Shown: positions 1-6,034, numbered from the stretch's first letter. The stretch is 6,836 bases of DNA from Candidatus Bathyarchaeota archaeon B63 (GCA_001593845.1 LUCF01000045.1:1-6836); one strand, 5' to 3'. Numbers and translations are program-made. Notes: generated by a model from the sequence alone, not told the origin.

Positions 1-1
1 A

Positions 2-589
2 GTCGACGAGAGAGATGTAAAAAAGATCGAGGCCCTGGGGGTTAGAGACTCTAAGACGTTAACGCCCAGCAGAAGGCGGAGATTAGCCGAGGAAATCCTC
101 AAGGTCGTCAGGGACCACTGCATAGTTGAGCTGCAGCCGGCTGAGATAGACCGCGTCGTCAAGACGGGGAGGAAGCTGCACCGCCTTAATAGGCTTGAGG
201 CGAGGGCCATGGCTGAGGTCATATCCAGGCTGAGGCCTGACATAGCATACATCGATGCCTCAGACGTCCTGCCTGAGAGGTTCAGCCGCCACGTCGAGGA
301 GGAGCTGAGCTTCAACGTTAAGATAGTCTCTGAGCATAGGGCTGATAAGACATATCCGGTCGTCTCAGCCGCCTCGATCATCGCGAAGGTGGAGAGGGAC
401 AGGGCGATCGATGACCTCCGCAGGAGATATGGGAATCTCGGTTCAGGCTACGCATCGGATAAGAGGACCATAAAGTTTCTTGAGGAGTGGATGAGGAGGC
501 ACGGCGACCTTCCAGACTTCGTCCGGAGATCATGGGCGCCAGCGAGGAGGATCAAGATGGCATACGACGAGTCTCAGATGAGGCTCTGA
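2..589 (+). CDS. rnhB: Ribonuclease HII, 5'-truncated by the window edge
   Basis: RNase HII cleaves the RNA strand of RNA/DNA hybrids and incises at single ribonucleotides left in DNA. The frame is open from base 2 and gives 195 residues before the TGA at 587-589. Seen in the fragment: GVRDSK at about residues 13-18 (the conserved DSK motif), a conserved acidic helix LNRLEARAM at 62-70, YIDASD at 83-88 with a catalytic aspartate (D85), and EHRADKTYPVVSAASIIAKV from about 111, whose AD aspartate (about D115) is another metal ligand. The first catalytic block (family pattern GIDEAGRG) must lie upstream of the window, so roughly 20-25 residues are missing; archaeal family members are about 210-230 aa. 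The C-terminus ends soon after the SW motif, and I see no obvious PCNA-binding FF tail. A T5 run lies about 46 bp past the stop. The family call is secure; the true start is not visible. Confidence 0.95.
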   Translation, partial: VDERDVKKIEALGVRDSKTLTPSRRRRLAEEILKVVRDHCIVELQPAEIDRVVKTGRKLHRLNRLEARAMAEVISRLRPDIAYIDASDVLPERFSRHVEEELSFNVKIVSEHRADKTYPVVSAASIIAKVERDRAIDDLRRRYGNLGSGYASDKRTIKFLEEWMRRHGDLPDFVRRSWAPARRIKMAYDESQMRL

Positions 590-634
590 AGGAGCGGATT
601 TCCCCCCATTAGGCAGCCCCTCCTAGTCCGAGCA

Positions 635-639
635 TTTTT
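635..639 (+). terminator. Possible T-run terminator after RNase HII
   Basis: A TTTTT run lies 46 bp after the RNase HII stop and just before the promoter candidates of the next gene. Archaeal RNA polymerase often terminates at short T-runs without a strong hairpin. There is only one short run, so support is weak. Confidence 0.3.
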
Positions 640-688
640 GCAAAGCCGCCTTCCTTTAAGTCATGCCGTATCTTGCGGTGAAAGGGTC

Positions 689-697
689 AATTATAAG
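689..697 (+). promoter_or_regulatory. TATA-like element upstream of the TatD gene
   Basis: AATTATAAG lies about 45-50 bp upstream of the preferred ATG at 741. With usual archaeal spacing (TSS about 26 bp downstream of the TATA centre), transcription would begin near 720 and leave a leader of about 20 nt. A second weaker candidate, CTTTAAG at 654-660, would give a start near 683 and a longer leader. Assigned by sequence appearance and spacing only. Confidence 0.45.
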
Positions 698-740
698 AGT
701 GGGAAGGAGGCACATATGTGAGGGTCCGGCGGGACTAATC

Positions 741-1499
741 ATGGAGCTGATCGATACTCACGCTCATCTAGAAGATGTTAAAGATCTGGCTGAGGCGATT
801 AGGAGGGCGGGGGAAGCCGGGGTCAAGGCGATAATCACGATGGGGTCAGACAGCGAATCCAACGCCTGGGCGTTGAGTGAGAGCAGTGATTACCAAACCG
901 AGAATGTCAGGATCTACCCGGCCCTGGGCATACATCCGTGGAGCATCAGAGAATCAAAGATCGAGAAGGACGTAGAGTTCATCGAGAGGAACATCCATAA
1001 GGCCGTGGCGGTCGGGGAGATCGGGCTTGACTACTGGTACAGAGGACTCAGCCGGAACCCCCAGAAGAAGGAGCTCCAGAGGACCCTCTTCAGGAGGCTC
1101 CTAAAGATAGCGAAGGAGAACGGGAAGCCCGTCTCGATCCATAGCAGGGGAGCATGGATGGACTGCGTCGAGATTACGGCGGAGATGAATGTGAAGAAGG
1201 CTGTGTTCCACTGGTTCTCGGGCCCCGAGGAGGCACTAAGGAAGATCCTCGAGAATGGCTATTACATCTCGGCGACCCCGGCTGCGGAGTACAGCAAGTG
1301 GCAGAGAGCAGCGATTAGGAGCACGCCGCTTGAGAACATCATCTTGGAGACGGACTCGCCGGTCTCATACCGCGGAGAGCCGGCTGAGCCGATGCATATA
1401 CTCAGGAGCCTATCAGCCGTGGCGGAGCTGAAGAGCGAGAGTGAAAGAAGGGTTGCGGAGAAGACGACTGAGAATGCTAGGCGGATCTTCGGAATCTAG
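741..1499 (+). CDS. TatD-family metal-dependent hydrolase (putative DNase)
   Basis: TatD proteins are TIM-barrel, divalent-metal hydrolases of the amidohydrolase superfamily; characterised members are 3'-5' exonucleases or DNases, probably acting in DNA repair or turnover in the cytoplasm. The 252-residue product has the full ligand set: H7 and H9 in IDTHAH, E93 in VGEIGLDY, H134 in SIHSRG, H157 in VFHWFSG and D205 in LETDSP. Length matches the family (about 250-265 aa). The frame is open further upstream to an ATG at 663, but that would add 26 residues (MPYLAVKGSI...) not typical of the family, whereas MELIDTHAH at 741 is the normal N-terminus and lies just after a TATA candidate. No good Shine-Dalgarno sits directly before 741. 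The gene is separate from RNase HII and convergent with the DUF89 gene, with 22 bp between stops. Exact substrate is unknown; gene symbol left blank because archaeal members have several paralogous types. Confidence 0.92.
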   Translation: MELIDTHAHLEDVKDLAEAIRRAGEAGVKAIITMGSDSESNAWALSESSDYQTENVRIYPALGIHPWSIRESKIEKDVEFIERNIHKAVAVGEIGLDYWYRGLSRNPQKKELQRTLFRRLLKIAKENGKPVSIHSRGAWMDCVEITAEMNVKKAVFHWFSGPEEALRKILENGYYISATPAAEYSKWQRAAIRSTPLENIILETDSPVSYRGEPAEPMHILRSLSAVAELKSESERRVAEKTTENARRIFGI

Positions 1500-1521
1500 A
1501 TTATAGATGGTCTTCCATTGC

Positions 1522-2412
1522 TTATGTGATGATCTTGACGACGTTTGAGAACTGCTTGACCCCGAGGGACTCCGCGACCAAGATGCATTTAGCCCTAAGC
1601 ACGTACGCGATGGGCCTCCGAAGCAGATGATGAATCTCAGTTATGCTCTCGTAGTTCCCCTGCCCCTTCGCGATTATGAGGTCCGCCTCTCGGAGGGACT
1701 GCTGAAACTCCTCTGAGGCCTCCTCCAGATTCACCCCTATGTGGTCGCTGCCAGTCGTTATCACCTCCGCAACCTCCCCCAACCGTATCTGCTCGGCATC
1801 CTCCATCGTAGCGTCGTTCAGTACTGGGCCGCCCTTCACCGCGGCGAGTATCTCCACCTGATACATCTCCCTTATCATGCTCATGAGGAACCGGTCGAAG
1901 ACTATCTCCCCCGAATTATCCGTGAGGTACAGGAGAGTCTCCGACCTCGAAAGCAGATTCATAAGTTCATGGGTGTCATCTATCGCCAGGCTGCCGTCCA
2001 AGCATCCCAGGAGCTGCCTCTCCAGGCCGTCCATTGAAACCTTATGGCCCTCAACCTCGAAGTCTATTGTGTTCCCGCAGATCGTCCCCAAAACGGCGAG
2101 TCTGAAGGCATCCTCGCAATTCATCCGCCGGCATCTACGCTCCAGAACGGGGAGAACCCTCATCGCGACCTCATTGGATCTACGCTTCAGATCCTTGAAT
2201 GGGTCAGGGTTACCCGTGATCCTGCATGTCAGCCTCTGAACGTATGTGTGGAGGCCCGCGGGCGTCATCTCCATCACGCTTGGATCCCCGGAGAGCCACC
2301 TAAGAGTCTCATAGATTATCCTCTTCTGTAAGGCCTCGTCTTCCGTGGCCTTGACGGCTATGTCATAGGCAGCCCGTACGGTGCAGGGTATGCAGAGCAG
2401 ATGGCTCTTCAT
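1522..2412 (-). CDS. DUF89 family protein (damage-control-phosphatase / ARMT1-like)
   Basis: The 296-residue protein belongs to the DUF89 family of metal-dependent phosphatases, proposed to remove phosphate from damaged or harmful sugar-phosphate and cofactor metabolites. Visible motifs: an N-terminal CxxC (C7, C10), typical of the stand-alone archaeal/bacterial subgroup; FRLAVLGTICGNTIDF at about 103-118; LTDNSGEIVFDRF at about 163-175 with the metal-site D/N; KGGPVLNDAT at 193-202 with a further conserved aspartate; AKGQGNYESI at 248-257; and a C-terminal KCILVAESLGV. Length agrees with the subgroup (about 280-300 aa). ATG at 2412 is the natural start because CIPC follows directly; AAGGGA about 10 nt before it could be a weak ribosome-binding site. 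It is convergent with TatD and divergent from eL41/EF-2, so probably monocistronic. Family certain from motifs; natural substrate unknown. Confidence 0.9.
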   Translation of the reverse strand: MKSHLLCIPCTVRAAYDIAVKATEDEALQKRIIYETLRWLSGDPSVMEMTPAGLHTYVQRLTCRITGNPDPFKDLKRRSNEVAMRVLPVLERRCRRMNCEDAFRLAVLGTICGNTIDFEVEGHKVSMDGLERQLLGCLDGSLAIDDTHELMNLLSRSETLLYLTDNSGEIVFDRFLMSMIREMYQVEILAAVKGGPVLNDATMEDAEQIRLGEVAEVITTGSDHIGVNLEEASEEFQQSLREADLIIAKGQGNYESITEIHHLLRRPIAYVLRAKCILVAESLGVKQFSNVVKIIT

Positions 2413-2456
2413 TGCTAATGCTTCCCTTAAGCCTTTCCGCGGAGACCCTGAGGTAC

Positions 2457-2464
2457 ATGTAAAA
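2457..2464 (-). promoter_or_regulatory. Candidate TATA-like element for the DUF89 gene
   Basis: On the minus strand this reads TTTTACAT, centred about 48 bp upstream of the DUF89 ATG, which would place the transcript start near 2434 with a leader of about 22 nt. It overlaps the 8-bp palindrome TACATGTA (2454-2461). The match to an archaeal TATA box is modest. Confidence 0.3.
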
Positions 2465-2505
2465 GATGAATCTTCAGATTTGAATCTTAAGGGTTTCCAT
2501 TCCGT

Positions 2506-2571
2506 ATGGGTGATTATCAGGCGAAGAGCCGGAGTGGACGGCGCCTAAGCAAAGCGTGGGTCCATGCTTGA
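2506..2571 (+). CDS. Possible 21-residue basic mini-ORF (doubtful)
   Basis: ATG at 2506 opens a 21-codon frame beginning MGDYQAKSRSGRRLSKAW and ending at TGA 2569-2571. The same frame then stays open for another 22 codons (RAKPKADLWGLSVKSKRF...) to the TGA just before 2641. Both parts are lysine/arginine-rich, like small ribosomal proteins, but I recognise no family. An AAGGG sits about 13 nt upstream, a poor Shine-Dalgarno distance. Three arginine codons are CGG/CGC, unlike the AGG/AGA preference of the larger genes nearby. It may equally be a chance frame in a structured-RNA region or the remnant of a small gene with an in-frame stop. Confidence 0.15.
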   Translation: MGDYQAKSRSGRRLSKAWVHA

Positions 2572-2622
2572 AGGGCTAAGCCGAAGGCTGATCTGTGGGG
2601 GCTGAGCGTCAAATCCAAAAGA

Positions 2623-2630
2623 TTTAAAAG
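2623..2630 (+). promoter_or_regulatory. Distal TATA-like element of the eL41 leader
   Basis: TTTAAAAG preceded by an A-rich stretch (CCAAAAGA) resembles an archaeal BRE/TATA core. A start about 26 bp downstream would fall near 2650-2653, at the first base or two of the long stem at 2650-2674. The resulting transcript would carry the stem-loop at its 5' end and read through into eL41. Confidence 0.45.
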
Positions 2631-2640
2631 CGTAGAAACA

Positions 2641-2684
2641 TGAGATTCTCAAAACCTCGTTTTCGGAGGTTTTGCTGCGTCTCA
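2641..2684 (+). other. Stem-loop in the eL41 upstream region
   Basis: CAAAACCTC (2650-2658) pairs perfectly with GAGGTTTTG (2666-2674) across a 7-nt loop, GTTTTCG. Outside an internal loop of 4 and 5 nt, TGAGA (2641-2645) pairs with TCTCA (2680-2684). The total is 14 base pairs. It is not a typical terminator, since only four T follow within the stem arm and no T-run comes after. It could be a 5'-UTR control element of eL41, a short non-coding RNA or a processing signal. The structure itself is seen directly; the role is inference. Confidence 0.5.
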
Positions 2685-2690
2685 GGGCCG

Positions 2691-2703
2691 CTTAAGATTT
2701 AAG
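2691..2703 (+). promoter_or_regulatory. Proximal promoter element of eL41 (CTTAAGATTTAAG)
   Basis: CTTAA-GAT-TTAAG is a 13-bp inverted repeat starting 41 bp before the eL41 ATG. Its first nine bases, CTTAAGATT, recur at the same distance (42 bp) before the EF-2 ATG, so it is probably the TATA-type core promoter. The implied transcript start is near 2720, giving a leader of about 12 nt. It could also be bound by a regulator because of its dyad symmetry. Confidence 0.5.
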
Positions 2704-2731
2704 GCTAGACTCCATGAGAAGATGAATAGAG

Positions 2732-2809
2732 ATGCGTGCCAAGTGGAAGAAGAAGAGGGTACGCCGCCAGAAGAAGAAGAGACAGAAGAGGCGTGCGAGA
2801 TACAAGTAG
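2732..2809 (+). CDS. rpl41e: Ribosomal protein eL41 (L41e), 25 residues
   Basis: eL41 is the smallest ribosomal protein, a single basic helix lying at the interface of the two ribosomal subunits, where in eukaryotes it forms an intersubunit bridge. This frame codes for 25 residues beginning MRAKWKKKR and ending in ARYK; 17 are Lys or Arg. By my alignment from memory it matches human eL41 (MRAKWRKKR...) at 17 of 25 positions with the same length, including the invariant MRAKW start. Stop is TAG at 2807-2809. There is no strong Shine-Dalgarno; an implied leader of about 12 nt from the CTTAAGATT promoter fits near-leaderless initiation. EF-2 starts 72 bp downstream with its own copy of that promoter element. 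Arginine codons include CGT/CGC, unlike most of EF-2. Being only 26 codons long, it would be skipped by many gene callers. The alternative, a chance basic ORF, is unlikely given the exact length and N-terminus. Confidence 0.88.
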   Translation: MRAKWKKKRVRRQKKKRQKRRARYK

Positions 2810-2839
2810 ACTTGAGGCTCAGCAAAGTTAATAGGTCGA

Positions 2840-2848
2840 CTTAAGATT
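2840..2848 (+). promoter_or_regulatory. Promoter element of EF-2 (CTTAAGATT)
   Basis: CTTAAGATT begins 42 bp before the EF-2 ATG at 2882 and is identical to the nine bases 41 bp before eL41. The following bases are A/T-rich (GAATATTAG). A start about 26 bp downstream, near 2869, would leave a short leader. Repetition at the same spacing is the main support. Confidence 0.5.
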
Positions 2849-2881
2849 GAATATTAGAGTCTGGTGAGGAGTGAGTGGTGG

Positions 2882-5092
2882 ATGCCGAGGTTCAGGCACA
2901 CAGAACGGATAGTGAAGCTCCTTAGAAATAAGGAGAACATACGGGACATAGGCATAATCGCCCATATAGATCATGGGAAGACGACGATGACCGATAGCCT
3001 ACTCGCTGAGGCTGGGCTTTTATCCCCTAAGATAGCTGGCGAGGCGAGGGCCCTCGACTATCTCGAGGAGGAGCAGAGGAGGGGGATAACGATCAAGACG
3101 GCGAACATATCCCTCCTACACGAGGCGGGCGGCAAGAGCTACATAGTCAACCTTATAGATACGCCGGGCCACGTCGACTTCACAGGGAAGGTCACGAGGG
3201 CGCTGAGGGCGATCGATGGGACGGTCGTCGTCGTTGACGCTGTTGAGGAGGTCATGGTTCAGACTGAGACTGTGACCAGGCAGGCCCTAAGCGAGAGGGT
3301 TAGGCCAGTCCTCTTCATCAATAAGATTGATAGGCTGATAAAGGAGCTCAAGCTCACTCCTGAAGAGACTCAGAAGAAGCTGATGCGCATAATCCGGGAC
3401 TTCAACAACCTGATCGACGTTTACGGAGAGCCTGAATTCGGGAAGAAATGGAAGGTGGACGCCGCTAAGGGAAGCGTTGCGTTCGGCTCCGCCCTTCACA
3501 GGTGGGGATTCACGATCGAGATCGCGAAGAGGAAGGGGATAATGTTCGATGACATAGTCAAGGCGTACAGAGAAGACCGATACGAGGAGCTCCAGGAGAT
3601 AGTCCCACTCCACGAGGCGATCCTCGAGATGGTTGTGAATCACCTCCCCAACCCGATCGAAGCCGCGAAGTACAGGATACCGAAGATCTGGAAGGGGGAG
3701 ATGGACTCGGAGATAGGTCAGGCGATGCTGAACTGCGACCCAAACGGCCCAACGGTCATGTGCATAACGAATGTTCAGCTTGACCCACACGCCGGGATAG
3801 TCTCGACTGGCAGGCTCTTCTCAGGGGACATAAAGGAGGGAGACCAAGTCTACCTGGTTGGGGCGAGGAAGGGTTACAGGGTTCAGCAAGTCTCGATGTA
3901 CATGGGGGCCTTCAGGGAGGTTGTGGATCACCTCGACGCCGGGAACATCGCGGCGATTCTCGGCCTTGATCAGGCGAGAGCCGGCGAGACGCTTGTGGAT
4001 GCGAGGTTCTCGGATGTCATGGTCCCCTTCGAGAGGATCACTTACATCTCTGAGCCCGTCGTCACAATAGCCCTTGAGCCTAAGCATCCCAAGGATCTGC
4101 CGAGGCTGGTGGACGTGATGAATAGGCTCTCGATTGACGACCCTAACCTCGTGACTACTATCAATAAGGAGACGGGTGAGTATCTCCTCAGCGGGATGGG
4201 GGAGCTCCACCTCGAGATAGCGATCAAGTTCATGAAGGAGTATGCGCCTGGCTTAGAGATCATAACCTCGAAGCCGATAGTCGTCTACAGGGAGACAGTG
4301 AGCAAGCCGGGGATAATCGCCATGGCCAAGAGCCCGAACAAGCATAACAGGTTCTGGGTTCAGGTTGAGCCCCTCGAAGAGAGGGTCATAGAGATGATCG
4401 AGGAGGGCGAGATAGATGAGATCATGGGCAGGCGGAGAATAGGAGACGTCCTATACCAGAAGGCAGGCTGGCCCGTTGACGAGGCGAGGAACGTCTGGGC
4501 CCTCGAGGAGCACAGGAACATACTGATAGACCTAACGAAGGGGGTTCAGTACATGCGGGACGTCAGGGACATGGTGATCTCGGGGTTCAGATGGGCATGC
4601 CAGGCCGGGCCCCTATGCGAGGAGCCCATAAGGGGGGTGAAGGTTAAACTGATCGACGCCCAGCTCCACGAAGACCCAGTTCATAGGGGACCGGCCCAGA
4701 TAATGCCGGCGATCAGGAGGGCGATCTTCGGCTCATTCCTGACGGGTGACCCCATCATCCTCGAGCCTATCTACCGGATCCAAGTCTCGGTTCCAGCCCA
4801 GTGGGTCGGCCAGGTCAGCAGCCTACTCAACAGGAAGCGCGGGAGGATACTCTCATCTGAGCAGAAGGGCGCCCTCCTAGCCGTGGACGGGTATATCCCG
4901 GTCGCGGAGACCTTCGGATTGGCCGCTGATCTTAGATCCGCAACCTCAGGCCACGCCTTCTGGCAGAGCCAGTTCAATCATTGGGAGAGGGTTCCGGAGA
5001 GCATTGCGAAGGAAGTCATCAATGAGATCCGGAGCAGGAGGGGGTTGCCGCCTGAGATCCCTGACGCGAAGAGGTTCATCGACGAGGCGTAG
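2882..5092 (+). CDS. fusA: Translation elongation factor 2 (aEF-2), complete
   Basis: EF-2 is the ribosomal translocase GTPase that moves tRNA and mRNA after peptide-bond formation. The 736-residue product is full length (archaeal family about 730-740). GTPase domain: P-loop AHIDHGKT at 27-34, switch I region LDYLEEEQRRGITIKTA at 58-74, DTPGHVDF at 93-100, NKID at 147-150. Domain II follows from about 285 (NGPTVMCITNVQLDP), domain III with LLSGMGELHLEI at about 435-446, and domain IV with DAQLHEDPVHRGPAQ, whose histidine at about 601 is the diphthamide site. Domain V ends with SGHAFWQSQFNHWERVP. The frame also has a GTG at 2864, but ATG 2882 (MPRFRHTERIVKLL) matches the usual N-terminus, and GAGGAG at 2866-2871 could serve as its ribosome-binding site. 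It follows eL41 and is convergent with the radical SAM gene, 22 bp between stops. Diphthamide modification implies dph genes elsewhere in the genome. Confidence 0.98.
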   Translation: MPRFRHTERIVKLLRNKENIRDIGIIAHIDHGKTTMTDSLLAEAGLLSPKIAGEARALDYLEEEQRRGITIKTANISLLHEAGGKSYIVNLIDTPGHVDFTGKVTRALRAIDGTVVVVDAVEEVMVQTETVTRQALSERVRPVLFINKIDRLIKELKLTPEETQKKLMRIIRDFNNLIDVYGEPEFGKKWKVDAAKGSVAFGSALHRWGFTIEIAKRKGIMFDDIVKAYREDRYEELQEIVPLHEAILEMVVNHLPNPIEAAKYRIPKIWKGEMDSEIGQAMLNCDPNGPTVMCITNVQLDPHAGIVSTGRLFSGDIKEGDQVYLVGARKGYRVQQVSMYMGAFREVVDHLDAGNIAAILGLDQARAGETLVDARFSDVMVPFERITYISEPVVTIALEPKHPKDLPRLVDVMNRLSIDDPNLVTTINKETGEYLLSGMGELHLEIAIKFMKEYAPGLEIITSKPIVVYRETVSKPGIIAMAKSPNKHNRFWVQVEPLEERVIEMIEEGEIDEIMGRRRIGDVLYQKAGWPVDEARNVWALEEHRNILIDLTKGVQYMRDVRDMVISGFRWACQAGPLCEEPIRGVKVKLIDAQLHEDPVHRGPAQIMPAIRRAIFGSFLTGDPIILEPIYRIQVSVPAQWVGQVSSLLNRKRGRILSSEQKGALLAVDGYIPVAETFGLAADLRSATSGHAFWQSQFNHWERVPESIAKEVINEIRSRRGLPPEIPDAKRFIDEA

Positions 5093-5114
5093 CCCAGATT
5101 ATATATGGAAGCCC

Positions 5115-5999
5115 TCACTCCATGAATCTCCCAAGCCACTCCCTACAGTATCCTGACCCATCGCAGATCGACGTATTAAGCTCAGGAAAGCCCTCCCTGC
5201 ATGAGGCGAAGGTCAAACCGTGCTTTAGGGCCTTCTCCCTCACCATCCTGATCATCCTGAGCCTCTTCTCATCATCCAAGTACTTATAGCCTGAGATCCA
5301 CTCGCCGCTCCTGTAAGCCCTGAGAATCTTATCGTGGAGCTCAGGGCTCATGCTCCTCAAGGCGGAGAAGAACCCCGCAACAGGCTTCAGCGTGGAGGCC
5401 GTTATCTGCTTTACGCCTATCTCGGCCGATCTCGAGATTATGGCTTCTATGTCATCCTCATCCGTATTGACCGATGGGATTAACGGATCTATCCTCACAA
5501 CCGTGGGTATCCCCTCGTCTGATATCGCCTTCAAGGCGGAGAATCTGATTTTTGGGGGCGGAGCATGAGGCTCAATCATCTCGGCTATTTCCCGTCGGGT
5601 GGTGGTTATCGTCATCGAGACGACGGTTCTCGTCCGCCTAAAGACATCCACATCCCTAACGGCGAGGTCCGACTTGGTGACTATGAGAAGAGGGAATCCC
5701 GCCTCCGCCAGGGCCTCTACGCACCGCCTGGTGACCTCGTATTTTCTCTCCATCGGCTGGTAGGGATCAGTCGCATCGCTGAGCATCACCGGAAGCCGCA
5801 CCTTGGTGTTCTCAATCATCCCGGCGATCTCGTCCTTTAGGCTGAGGCGAGGAACAGTCGGCCCCCTGAAGCTCGGGAACTTCACGGCGTAGCAGTAGAT
5901 GCATCCATGCTCGCATCTGCCCAAGTAAGTGTTCAAGTTATACTTTGGCGGGCACGTGCAGAAAGCAGACCTGACAATTCTGAAGAGGGGGAGCTTCAT
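5115..5999 (-). CDS. Radical SAM protein, SplB-like (COG1533 type)
   Basis: Radical SAM enzymes bind a [4Fe-4S] cluster through three cysteines and cleave S-adenosylmethionine to start radical chemistry. The 294-residue product has CEHGCIYCYA (C29, C33, C36), the CxxxCxxC signature, in the setting NTYLGRCEHGCIYCYAVKFPSFRG typical of spore-photoproduct-lyase-like proteins. Further blocks: LPVMLSDATDPYQPMERKYEVTR, LIVTKSDLAVRD, VVSMTITTT, and VRIDPLIPSVN in the barrel. An extra CTC precedes the cluster (C14, C16), and the C-terminus has SCREG and CDGSGYC (C267, C279, C285). Start: TTG at 6032 would add 11 residues, but a TATA-like TTTTATAT at 6035-6042 would place the transcript start near 6012, downstream of that TTG, so ATG 5999 is preferred. 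Most proteins of this group have no known substrate; true spore photoproduct lyase is unlikely in an archaeon. Confidence 0.87.
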   Translation of the reverse strand: MKLPLFRIVRSAFCTCPPKYNLNTYLGRCEHGCIYCYAVKFPSFRGPTVPRLSLKDEIAGMIENTKVRLPVMLSDATDPYQPMERKYEVTRRCVEALAEAGFPLLIVTKSDLAVRDVDVFRRTRTVVSMTITTTRREIAEMIEPHAPPPKIRFSALKAISDEGIPTVVRIDPLIPSVNTDEDDIEAIISRSAEIGVKQITASTLKPVAGFFSALRSMSPELHDKILRAYRSGEWISGYKYLDDEKRLRMIRMVREKALKHGLTFASCREGFPELNTSICDGSGYCREWLGRFME

Positions 6000-6034
6000 C
6001 TCTAAAGGTTCAGAATAAATTATCGGGTCCAATC

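Larger units (their letters stand above)
2413..2640. other. Divergent intergenic region with GC-rich, possibly structured stretch
   Basis: This gap between the DUF89 start and the eL41 leader holds no gene I recognise. Near the DUF89 start are two CTTAAG palindromes (2426-2431, 2486-2491) and a direct repeat TGAATCTT (about 2467-2474 and 2481-2488). From about 2517 to 2612 it becomes G/C-rich and can form three successive stem-loops: AGGCG/CGCCT (2519-2523 with 2542-2546), a 7-bp stem AAGCGTG/CATGCTT with a GGTC loop (2552-2569), and AGCC/GGCT with a GAA loop (2579-2589). It could be a small RNA, a decayed gene or plain spacer. I checked for tRNA T-loops, the SRP RNA apical motif and C/D boxes and saw none that fit. 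Confidence 0.4.

Noticed and set aside
663..740. ATG at 663 as the TatD start, adding 26 residues
   Set aside because: The family normally begins right before the IDTHAH motif, and a TATA-like element at 689-697 lies inside the extension.
1500..1521. Small hairpin ATGG-TCTT-CCAT (1507-1518) as a two-way terminator
   Set aside because: Only four base pairs and no T-run on either strand.
1741..2331. Three overlapping plus-strand open frames of 95-120 residues
   Set aside because: All are antisense to the DUF89 gene, whose conserved motifs cover the same bases; no recognisable motifs in the plus-strand products.
2606..2616. GCGTCAAATCC as a tRNA T-loop
   Set aside because: The flanks cannot form a T-arm stem, and no anticodon or acceptor arm can be found upstream.
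2722..2844. A 40-codon acidic frame overlapping eL41 (+1 relative frame)
   Set aside because: Its Glu-rich run is simply the AAG/AGA repeats of eL41 read in another frame (GAA/GAG); no recognisable protein.
2864..2881. GTG at 2864 as the EF-2 start, adding MRSEWW
   Set aside because: The added residues are not typical of EF-2, they overlap the likely ribosome-binding site GAGGAG, and ATG 2882 gives the standard N-terminus and length.
3287..3790. 167-residue open frame on the minus strand
   Set aside because: Lies wholly inside EF-2 and mirrors its codon pattern; no family features. Same reasoning for the other antisense frames in 3558-4977.
5098..5107. TTATATATGG as a promoter between the EF-2 and radical SAM stops
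   Set aside because: It sits between convergent genes with nothing to drive on either strand; probably chance A/T-rich spacer.
6000..6032. TTG at 6032 as the start of the radical SAM protein
   Set aside because: It lies only 2-3 bp from a good TATA box, so the transcript should start downstream of it; ATG 5999 fits better. Not fully excluded if another promoter exists.
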